Assembly (NCBI GenBank): GCA_949987705.1
Contig: OX465281.1
Span: 141,098,876 to 141,162,875 of the forward strand
Length of the DNA stretch: 64,000 nucleotides
Direction: 5' to 3'
Source: Thereva unica
Lineage: Eukaryota > Arthropoda > Insecta > Diptera > Therevidae
The position numbers were made by a program, and so were the translations under genes. Position 1 is the stretch's first letter. The number at the start of each line of letters is the position of its first letter. Shown in pieces: positions 11,562 through 20,248 of the stretch. The notes under the pieces were generated by a model. That model was not told the origin of the DNA. It did not search any database and saw nothing but the letters and a program-made list of their open reading frames with translations.

Positions 11562-14303
11562 ATGCCTCGTCATTGTTGCGTACCTGGATGCAGGTCCAAT
11601 TATGATAAAAAGAAAAATGAGGAGAATTCCGAAAAAGTTTCTACTTTTTCTTTTCCGAAAGAAGATGCCGCTAAAAATGAGTGGTTAAAGGCTATTCCAC
11701 GAAAAGATTGGCAGCCAACAAAGTATTCTTCTGTTTGCATTCTGCATTTTCGTGATAGCGACCTTTTTAAAACCACTATTGGCCCAAAGCCAAAACTTCC
11801 AAAACTTTTACGCGGCGCGATACCTTCCATTTTTCCAAATTTGCCATCGTATTTAACGAAACCGGAACCGGCACCTACCAGAAGCGCTCCTTTGCGGCAT
11901 GATAAGGTTTTAGCGAGACTCGAGGAGCAAAATGAAACCTTGTTGCAAAATGATAAAATCAACTCATTTGATGATTTATCAAGCGAAATTGAGGGCCGAG
12001 TAAATACGAATGGGTTTTACTTAAATAAAGCAACAGATGTTATCGTGCTTTTTAAAACAAGCCCAGATCCGGACATGGGCTGTAATATCTCGTTGCGAAT
12101 TATTATAAATCGTAGTCTAAATGTTAAAGTAATAGTTAAAAGCGAAGAAGTTCCGGCTAGGGCGTTAAGCTGGATTCTGCCCGCGAGTTTAAAACTTCGA
12201 TTATGGTCGCAATTAGAAAATTTAGTCGCGCATTACAAGTATGACGTGTCGGTAGAATTTTTAACTCGGGAGTTTTATATTGACCGAGCTATTTCATGTT
12301 TAAGCAAAGTGAATGATCTCGATGAAAATTCGGAAATCGAAGGAAAGTTGCAATTGATTATCAACCAATTAAAACTTCTTTTATGTAAACGTCCGAAGTA
12401 TGACTCGTGTACAATTATTATGTCTTTTTTAATTTTCTCTAACTCCGCGACAACGTATTCGCTTTTAAGGCAATTTTTGACCCTTCCATGCCTTAGGTAT
12501 CTTCAATCCATCTCCTCTTCTTTCAATATATCACCTGATTTCCAAAATACCGGCAATGATGAGCACTATTTACTAGAGAGCATAAAAAAACTGTCAGATC
12601 GGGAGAAAATTGTAGCGTTATTAATCGACGAAATCTATGTAAATAGAAGCTTGCAGTACAAAGCAGGCCGCGTTGTTGGATTTGCTGACAATAAATCCCT
12701 TGATTCTGCTAGAACCGTGCAATCTTTCATGATAAAGTCAGTTTTCGGTAATTTTAAAGAAATAGTTCGACTTATTCCAGTCTTGAATGCAACTGGTCGG
12801 GAGTTACTCGCGTATACAAATGACGTAATCGAATTTGTGCAAAAACTCGGTTTTCAAGTTTTGGTCATAATTACTGATAATAATAGGACAAACCAAAGCT
12901 TATTTAATTTATTAAGTCCTACAAATTCGTTTTCGTTTCCAAATCCGAAGTTCGAAACTTCATTAATTTATTTACAATTTGATACGGTACATATTTTCAA
13001 AAATATCCGGAATAATTGGTTAAATGTCAATAATTTTTCTAAAACGTTTGTTTATCCAGATTTTATAACGGGCGAAGTTAAAAAAGCGAACTTTTCGGAT
13101 ATCGTTTCGCTTTATACTAAAGAATCGGGATCGGAGCTAAAACAAGCGTTCAAATTAAATTATAAATCTGTTCATCCGAGTAGTTTGGAAAGGCAAAGTG
13201 TTTCATACGTCGATAATATTTTTCACGATACCACCATTGCGGCTTTAAAATCTTCCCCAGAAACGCGTGATACCGGCGAATTTTGCGAAATAATTAGGAA
13301 GTGGTGGAATATCGTAAACGTTAAAACTTGTTTTAAAGGAATTCGCACACGGAACGAATTTTGTGAACCTCTGCGCGATTTCACATTAGGCGACCCTCAA
13401 ATTAAATTTTTACATGATTTTATCCAATGGCTTCGTCTTTGGAACGAATCAGAAAATAATAACGGTGTATTAAGTAGCGATACTTACAAAGCTGCCTCAT
13501 CCGCTACAGAGGTATTGCTTAAAGTCGTTGAAGTTTGTTTTAAAGAATTTTCGGTTTCGTACCTTTTACTAGGGAAATTTCAAACTGACGACCTTGAGGG
13601 AAGATTTCGTTTATATCGATCTTTAGCCGGAGATAATTATAGAATTTCTTATACGGAATTAATAGAATCGGAAAAAAAAATTAGAATCCATAAAATATTT
13701 TCTAAGGATTATGACGGCTTTCGGGGTCATAATTATATTGAGCAAGAAAAAGTTGTTGATTTTTCCGAATTTGAAAATATTTTCAGCTCAAATTACTTAG
13801 CGGATGTTAATTTAGACGATTCAACTAAAATATATGTTGCCGGATATGCTTCACATGCCGAAGCAAAACGCCTGTCTTGCACATTATGTAAGTCCATTAT
13901 CGTAAGGGCGAAAGGGTGCAACGCGAACGACCTTTATTTCGATTCTTTACAAAGAGGCGGTCTTTCAATTCCAACAACAGAGGTTCAAGTTTTATTATTT
14001 CATATGTACGCTATTTTTCAAGAAATTACACGGCGCGATGATTTGAAAAAAACATTTTTTGCTTTTCCAAAACAAAAACACCCTCTTTGCCTTTTAACTA
14101 TTAAAAGCATTCGGTCAGGCCGTTTTTGTGATGCTATCGATCTTGATAGTGAATGCTCCTGCGGTATTAAAAGTATTTTTATTTTCAGCAAAATTTGCGG
14201 TCGGTTCGCGAATATTTTATTAAATAATTATACCAAAGGTCACAATGACACTTTGAGCAAATTTGTATCGGTTCAAAATCGGAAAATATTAAATTTTAAA
14301 TAG
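11562..14303 (+). CDS. P-element transposase (THAP domain)
   Basis: An uninterrupted 913-codon frame, similar in length to vertebrate THAP9 (about 900). It would cut and rejoin the element ends. The N-terminal THAP zinc finger (about 1-92) has C6, C10, W41, a C59-x2-H62 pair and an AIPSIF box (86-91) like the family's AVPTIF. The central part has the P-type RNase-H-like core: LLIDEIYV (about residue 355), IITDNNRTN (about 437) and QFDTVHIFKNI (about 473). The first two Asp are probable catalytic residues. The region after the third motif should contain the GTP-binding insertion. The ATG at 11562 directly starts the THAP finger, which supports this start. A gtaagt at 11490 suggests a possible 5' UTR intron. 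Drosophila P uses introns to limit transposase to the germline; none interrupts this frame. Confidence 0.93.
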   Translation: MPRHCCVPGCRSNYDKKKNEENSEKVSTFSFPKEDAAKNEWLKAIPRKDWQPTKYSSVCILHFRDSDLFKTTIGPKPKLPKLLRGAIPSIFPNLPSYLTKPEPAPTRSAPLRHDKVLARLEEQNETLLQNDKINSFDDLSSEIEGRVNTNGFYLNKATDVIVLFKTSPDPDMGCNISLRIIINRSLNVKVIVKSEEVPARALSWILPASLKLRLWSQLENLVAHYKYDVSVEFLTREFYIDRAISCLSKVNDLDENSEIEGKLQLIINQLKLLLCKRPKYDSCTIIMSFLIFSNSATTYSLLRQFLTLPCLRYLQSISSSFNISPDFQNTGNDEHYLLESIKKLSDREKIVALLIDEIYVNRSLQYKAGRVVGFADNKSLDSARTVQSFMIKSVFGNFKEIVRLIPVLNATGRELLAYTNDVIEFVQKLGFQVLVIITDNNRTNQSLFNLLSPTNSFSFPNPKFETSLIYLQFDTVHIFKNIRNNWLNVNNFSKTFVYPDFITGEVKKANFSDIVSLYTKESGSELKQAFKLNYKSVHPSSLERQSVSYVDNIFHDTTIAALKSSPETRDTGEFCEIIRKWWNIVNVKTCFKGIRTRNEFCEPLRDFTLGDPQIKFLHDFIQWLRLWNESENNNGVLSSDTYKAASSATEVLLKVVEVCFKEFSVSYLLLGKFQTDDLEGRFRLYRSLAGDNYRISYTELIESEKKIRIHKIFSKDYDGFRGHNYIEQEKVVDFSEFENIFSSNYLADVNLDDSTKIYVAGYASHAEAKRLSCTLCKSIIVRAKGCNANDLYFDSLQRGGLSIPTTEVQVLLFHMYAIFQEITRRDDLKKTFFAFPKQKHPLCLLTIKSIRSGRFCDAIDLDSECSCGIKSIFIFSKICGRFANILLNNYTKGHNDTLSKFVSVQNRKILNFK

Positions 14304-14649
14304 TGTATTATAAACCGAACTATTTAGGGTATACCTTACACTATATTTTCAGGGCAAGCTGTGATATTTATTGATGAATTGTTTTTTTTTATGTATTTGC
14401 ATGTTAATCTTTTTATTTATATAAAATGAATTATTTATTTCTTTTTTGTTACTTTTATATATTTTACTGTATTATTATTTATTATATGTATATTGAATTT
14501 TTTATTTATTTATTTGAAAAAAAGTTATTTTGTTGAATGGATTTTTATTTTGTTATATATTTGCACGTGCATTTTTTTATATTAAAATGAATTATTTATT
14601 TCTTTTTTGTTGATTTTGAATTTTTTATTTATTTATTTTGTTAAATTAT

Positions 14650-14718
14650 ATTGTTAGCATTTCACTTATTTGAAACATTTTTTAAATAAGTCTAGTGAGT
14701 TAAAGAAATGCTAACAAT
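14650..14718. repeat. Internal inverted repeat in P-element 3' region
   Basis: A perfect 14-bp inverted repeat (attgttagcatttc at 14650-14663, complement at 14705-14718). Further imperfect pairing (acttattt with aaataagt) lies inside the loop. P elements carry subterminal inverted repeats, which this may correspond to. It could also be a hairpin terminator-like structure after the transposase gene. Confidence 0.7.
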
Positions 14719-15402
14719 AATGCGGCTCCTAAAATCCAACCCCTCGTCCTCGTCGTAGGAGCTGGAAACGCAATAAGCGGCAAACGGGGCGCTGGTGAAA
14801 GAAAAATATCACTCTTTTTATAAAAAAATACTTCAAATGTATTTACACCTTTTTTTTGAATAATTTCCATATTTTTATGTATTTCTAAATTATTTAATAA
14901 ATAAATCCATCAGTGATTTTTTTTTAAATAAATTTAGCATAATTTATTTAACTGAAAGCGAAAAAATTTCAAATAAAAATGTTGTTATGGTAATTATTCC
15001 ATCCATAATGTCAAAATCCCACCACTTGCCTACTTCGCTCAACAAAATTTTAGACTAAGTTTGCGCTTAGTTGTGTTAGTGGCAAGTTTTACAGCAAGGC
15101 CTGTAGTTGAGAGGGTCTTGACGGAGGTGATACACGAGTCAACACGCTACACGCAACACTCTGTGTAATAACATTGCGATTTCATATGTGTGGGTGTGCA
15201 TTCCAAATTATTTTCACCCAGAATCGCTTGACAGTTACGCATACATAAACATTTTTCAAGCAACTGGAGGAAAAATAGAAATCATTTCTAGTTTCAGTCA
15301 ACACCGCACACTTCACCCTGACCCGTCCCTTTGCCTACGAACTGCGCAGAAAAAGCTCGTGTTTCAGAACATGTTGACCCGTGTATCATCCCCCATAGGA
15401 AT

Positions 15403-17975
15403 TAGGGCTTTCATCCCGGGAGTCTCGATATCAAAAATTTCGAGAGTCTCGACGATTTTTTCGTATTTTCGAGACTCGAGACTGCTAGCTCCAGTCTCGG
15501 AAATAACGAGACTTTCGAGACTTAAGCCAAATAATTTTATTCCTGTTACGTGGCAACACTGTAAAGTGAAACTTGGGATAATCTGTGAAGATTTTAAGTT
15601 TGCAACATAACTTAACGTTGTTCAAAATTCACACGGGTCTTGAATTCTTGATATTATTATAAATTATAAAATTATCATAAATTTATTTGTAAAAGTGCGA
15701 AATTAATAACTGCGATGTGTTCATTAGCAAATAAATTGAAAGGTATGTATCTAATTTAATTTTGTTTTTGTTGTTAACTTTGTGGCTTAACGACGCAGAA
15801 TTATTTTAATTTACATATTTCTAAATTCAATATAATTGTCGATGTGCTATTGTGGTGGTTTGGTTTGCATGCCGTTGTTTTTGTATAGTGATGGGCCTTT
15901 TTCAATTTTTTCAGATAACAGCATGACTTATTGCGATGTAATTGCTAAAATGCACGATTAATCCTCGGTTTGGTGCTATTTTTTGCGAGCCAATGATAAT
16001 GCTTCTGCTAAATGTAAATCATGCCATAAAATATTTAAGGCTTTAGGAGGGAATACTAGTGGTCTTCATAAACATCTTGAAAGTATTCATAACATTATAT
16101 TGTCAAGAGAAGATGTACGACCTGCCTCAACATCTGATTACATTGCTCGCATAACTACAACAGACAAATCCAAAAGGGAAGATGAACCACCCGAAAAAAA
16201 TCAAAGATGACAGATTTCTTCCAAAGAGGTGACGGAATTGAAGTTAAAGTTTCAAGAATGGCTTCTCTGGACGGAATACCGTTTCGAACTTTTGTCGAAT
16301 CTAAAGATTTACGCGAGCTGTTCACAAAATCGCAATATGCGCTACCCTCGTCTGTGGCTACCATATCTAACATGGTTAAAAAACAGGCCGACTACGTAAA
16401 ATCTCAAATCTTAAACGAAATAAAGAAATTGAAAGCTACTGGAGTTAAATTTAGTTGTACCTTAGACGAGTGGACCTCAACTCAAAATAAGAGGTACCTG
16501 AATGTAAATATACATTCACCATTTTTTGATTGTGTTAAATACAAAAACTTAGGTCTTGTTAAGATATCTGGTACTATGCCTGCTGCTATTTGTGTAAATT
16601 TATTAAAAGAACGTTTGTGGGAGTTTGATGTTAATTTAGACACTGACGTTATTAGTCTAACAACAGATGGTTGTAGTGTAATGAAAAAAATGGGAAAGGC
16701 AGTCGTTGCTTATCACCAAAAATGTTTGGCCCATGGCATCCAATTAGCTATACTAGATGTATTATATCAAAAAAAAAACAAGATGAAATACAAATTGACC
16801 TATCACAGAATATTAACGATGACGACGATGAAGATGAGGATGATGATGAAAAAGATGAAAATGGAAGTTTTGAAATAGTTGAGAGTAACAAGCCCCGAAA
16901 ACATGAAGAAGTAGTTTATGAACATGTAATCAATAAAATACGAAAAGTAGCAAAGTTGTTCAGGAAATCACCAACAAAACAAGCTGTACTGAAGAAATAC
17001 GTAGAGGAAGAGTTTCGGAAAGAACTAAAATTAATAATTGATTGCAAGACGAGATGGTCCAGTTTAGCTGAAATGCTTGAACGTTTTCTTAAAATAAAGA
17101 TATGCGTTCGAAAAGCTTTGATTGGAATAGAGTTCACTGAATCAGAGTATAGTACGCTCGAGGCGATTCCAAATACACTTGGTATCATAAAAGTAACCTT
17201 AGAAGCACTGTGTAGGCGAGACGCAACTCTTTTGACAGCGGATACAGCATTAAATTTCTGCCTACAGAAATTAGACTCACAGCAAAGTTCTTTGAGCGTA
17301 AGCCTAGCCAATTCGTTGCGTGTTCGTATTAAAGAAAATAGACTGATTGAGGCGAGTATCTTACAATACTTACACAATCCTTCTCAGTTTTTTGAAAAAA
17401 AGTTGGATCCAAGAGCCTTGCAAACTTTAAACAACGATGAAATTACACTATCATTAAAAATATTGTACGAAAGATTAAATCAATCTACAACTGAAAAACC
17501 AACTGAGAGTTATCCAGCAAATACCAGTGATTCAAGTGATATGACGGTTGCGGAGCTCATCACGAGTTTAACGACAAAAGAGCAGCTAGAATATGAGCAT
17601 AATAATTTACTAAAACCTCCACAAGACATGGGACAGAATAAATCTTCCATGTCTATCAATGACTTGCAAAAAATGTTACACGTGGAAAAAACTCTCTTTG
17701 AAAATGGTGGCGACAGAGGGAAATACTTAAACTATTGCTATAACTATCTAATATCTATCCCCCTACTAGTGTAGAAGCAGAGAGGGCTTTTTCTAACGCA
17801 GGTTACTTTTGTAATAAAATCAGATCCTCTCTGTCTGAAAGTACATTAAATGCTCTTTGTTTTTTACGTGCCCACTATAAAAATGGAAAAAATTCTCACA
17901 AATAATGGTTAATTTTACTTGTATTTGAATTTGTAACAGTATGATTAATAAAGTACTTTATTGAAATATCTCGTA
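15403..17975 (+). mobile_element. hAT transposon remnant, 3' end lost
   Basis: The left end appears to be 'tagggctttcatcccggg' at 15403, a mutated form of the CAGGG-type hAT terminus. It is followed to about 15535 by a cluster of GTCTCG/CGAGAC words, a usual subterminal transposase-binding layout. A BED-type hAT transposase follows. The right terminus is not found: the sequence switches to an RTE remnant near 17975, so no TSD can be shown. Confidence 0.6.
15925..17905 (+). pseudogene. hAT transposase with BED finger, broken
   Basis: Three frames together give the order of a ZBED-like hAT transposase. First a BED zinc finger (SSVWCYF, CKSCHKIF, HLESIHN; about 15962-16096). Then the catalytic region (TLDEWTSTQNKRYLNV near 16465; TTDGCSVMKKMGK and HQKCLAHGIQLAI near 16666-16755). 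Then the C-terminal dimerisation region (EAERAFSNAGYF near 17774). Breaks seen: a TAA at 15959-15961 just before the finger (or an exon border, as an ATG and a cag lie upstream), a frame change at about 16200, another near 16780 after an A-run, and a stop at 17772-17774 before the dimerisation part. The final stop is at 17903-17905. It would not make a working transposase. Confidence 0.85.
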
Positions 17976-19063
17976 TTGACTCTGCCTAAATGCCTAGCCT
18001 ATGAGTATCAAACCTAATTTTGAAATAGTCTCTGCATTTGGAATTGTTATATAGGGCTTTTATCAATTCTATTATTTTATCAGGCAGTCCACGTTGCCGT
18101 AGTGCCTGCCAAATTATGAAGCTCCTATTAACCGAGTCGAACGCTTTCTCATAGTCTACGAAAGCAAGGTAAATGGGGGTTCGGAATTCAGTAGACTGCT
18201 CCACTATTATTCTCAAGGTGATAATATGATCAATACAGGAGCGGCCCTTCCTGAATCCGGCCTGCTGCCTCCTAAGCGTTCGATCAACTGCCTCACTTAT
18301 CCTAGATAGTAATATATGGGACAAAATTTTGCCCACAGTAGATAATAAACAGATACCTCTCCAGTTGTCGCATATTGTTAGGTCCCCCTTTTTTGGTATT
18401 TTGACTATGATACCTTCCGTCCAATCCTCCGGAAAGGTACAGGTGTTCCATGCTATTTCTAGGATTGGCTGAAGCGCATCTGCTATGAGGCTTGAGTCGG
18501 CTTTCAACAATTCTGGCGGGATGCCATCTTTTCCTGCTGCTTTACCATTGGCCATCGCATGAATTGCGGTTACTATTTCCCTCTTGGATGGGGCCCGAGT
18601 GGCGATTCTTATTGGCTGTGCATTGTTGTTGTTTTCCTGAGGTTCCTGTGTAGATAAATAGGTTGTGACAGTTCCTTTCTTCCCCGACTAGAGCTGCTGT
18701 TCGACATTGCACTCTATATGAAGAAAATAGATTGTCGACACAGTATAAAGGGCGTTTCCTGTGACTCTAGTCTTTCACATAAAAAAAAGTGTACCATTCA
18801 GGGCGGCGAAGAAGTAATCTCTCCATCTTTGGAGTTGCTCCTCGTCGCTGCACATTAGCCTTCCATACGCACTCTTAACGGCATGCTTTTTAGTAGAGTG
18901 CTTTCCCGAGAGCTGTTTAGTGATTTGGTACAGCACCTTACTGTTGCCTGTGTTTGCCGCGTTTTCCGCTTTTTCAGCGAGCTCATTTATCTGCTGTCTT
19001 TTATCACGCCGGACACTTCTCTTAACCTCCCGTTGTAATTGGGAGTATTCCCGTTCTAGTACC
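17976..19063 (-). pseudogene. RTE-like LINE linker and reverse transcriptase remnant
   Basis: Read on the minus strand from about 19063, it has the helical linker that precedes RTE reverse transcriptase (LMCSDEEQLQRWRDYF, about 18840-18800). After a ~120-base interruption (18663-18790) comes the RT N-terminal half: NGKAAGKDGIPPELLKA, IPKKGDL, NWRGICLLS, QAGFRKGRSC and the catalytic VDYEKAFDSVN. It stops at 17986 before motif B and the YADD motif, so the polymerase is cut in half. The coding sequence also extends 47 bases into the duplicated unit that starts at 19017, and the same 47 bases recur at 23259-23305. RTE-like assignment is from motif style; a neighbouring LINE clade is possible. Confidence 0.85.
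18663..18790 (+). other. Small insertion in the RTE remnant
   Basis: About 125 bases without similarity to the RTE coding sequence. They end on the plus strand in 'ctttcacataaaaaaaa', a short A-run such as a truncated retroposed sequence would leave. They separate the linker from the RT. Origin unknown. Confidence 0.4.
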
Positions 19064-19139
19064 GGTATTATTTTTCCAAAAAGAGGGATTTACGGTATTT
19101 TCGGAATGTTACATTTTTCAAGTTTTAACAAATAAAAAA

Positions 19140-19745
19140 TTTAAAAAAAAAAACCGACTTCAAAACTACATATACCTATGCATGCATATGTACAAACTTA
19201 AACTAAAAAGTAAAAAATTAAAAAAAAAAAAAACCGACTTCAAAACTACATATACCTATGCATGCATATGTACAAACTTAAACTAAAAAGTAAAAAATAA
19301 TATTTTAATTACCTCAAAGCAAGAGCCTTAAAGGACAGTTAAAAAAATTATTGATATTTATATATGTATGTATCTATTTAATATTTTTAAAAAGTTCATT
19401 TTGGAGTCGGTGCCAGCCAAAGGTATGTATTAACGTAAGTTTTCTTTTGCACCCAAGCTTTCAGGGTATGTATAAACGTAATTGTTCTTTGGCTGGCACC
19501 GATTCCAAAATGAACTTTTTAAAAATATTAAATAGATACATACATATATAAATATCAATAATTTTTTTAACTGTCCTTTAAGGCTCTTGCTTTGAGGTAA
19601 TTAAAATATTATTTTTTACTTTTTAGTTTAAGTTTGTACATATGCATGCATAGGTATATGTAGTTTTGAAGTCGGTTTTTTTTTTTTAAATTTTTTACTT
19701 TTTAGTTTAAGTTTGTACATAAGGTATAGTTTTGAAGTCGGTTAT
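19140..19745. repeat. Long palindrome with CCGACTTCAAAA ends (copy 1)
   Basis: Arms of roughly 270 bases (about 19150-19424 and 19487-19740) are near-perfect complements. They begin 'ctttggctggcaccgattcc' inside and finish with several 'aaccgacttcaaaactaca' units outside. The loop is about 62 bases and itself contains two related words (gtatgtattaacgta, gtatgtataaacgta). The ends carry the 'gaagtcggtt' motif that is common in insect repeats. A foldback-type element is likely. The same structure is at 23382-23988 in copy 2. Confidence 0.85.
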
Positions 19746-19839
19746 TTCAATGATGCCGGTTGCGTGGGCAAATGACTTATTCAGCCACACACTTCCATTG
19801 CTGAATAAGTCATTTGCGCACGCAACGTGTATCATTGAA
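19746..19839. repeat. Hairpin next to the palindrome (copy 1)
   Basis: A 39-base arm 'ttcaatgatgccggttgcgt...' pairs with 19801-19839 around a 16-base loop, with a few mismatches. Fifty-odd bases further on, 'aacctcctcttttttgaag' repeats the border motif of the palindrome. It is repeated in copy 2 at 23989-24082. Confidence 0.8.
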
Positions 19840-20248
19840 AATGCCCCAACTTAATGAAGAAAAGAGCTTTTAATGCTGACATCACAGCTTTCTATAATAA
19901 CCTCCTCTTTTTTGAAGTCGGTTAAAAATCAAAACTGTCAGTCTCGTTTCTGCATTAGTACTGATTATTTAGTTACATGGTTACATCACTAATTTCAGTT
20001 TTTCTTCAGTGAACCAGTGAACAAGTAATTTCTACCGAGTTTCAGGTGAATTGTTAACAAATTGAACGAATCTGGTCTTAGACTTAGTTTGTCCTCTTTG
20101 TTTTTTTTTGTGCTGGTATTCTTACAAACTATATAAAATAGTTTGTACATATAGTTAAAGTTTTTAAACATATATATATATTTTTTTTTAATTAATTTTT
20201 TAGGAAGTAAGTGTATTTTTTTTAAGTTTATTAATCCTCATATATAAT

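Larger units (their letters stand above)
10813..15120 (+). mobile_element. Structurally complete P element
   Basis: A 4308-bp element with perfect 24-bp terminal inverted repeats starting 'caagaccctctcaactacag' (10813-10836 and 15097-15120). A 7-bp direct repeat, acggagg, flanks it at 10806-10812 and 15121-15127. P elements normally duplicate 8 bp, so the TSD is either a 7-bp variant or an 8-bp one with a mismatch. Inside lie one uninterrupted THAP-transposase gene and about 0.7-0.8 kb of AT-rich DNA on each side. Intact ends, an intact frame and a near-perfect TSD argue for a recent insertion of a possibly autonomous copy. Confidence 0.93.
10755..15393. mobile_element. Older small inverted-repeat element split by the P element
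   Basis: 'gggatgatacacgagtcaac' at 10755 has an inverted relative at 15371-15393 (gttgacccgtgtatcatccc), with pairing that continues about 15 bases inward on both sides. A direct copy (gatacacgagtcaacacg) lies just right of the P element at 15129. With the 4.3-kb P element removed, the host repeat would be about 320 bp, the size of a MITE. No clear target-site duplication could be assigned to it. Confidence 0.5.

Noticed and set aside
15188..15610. 140-codon frame
   Set aside because: It runs across the end of one repeat and the motif-rich end of a hAT element, with no recognisable domain.
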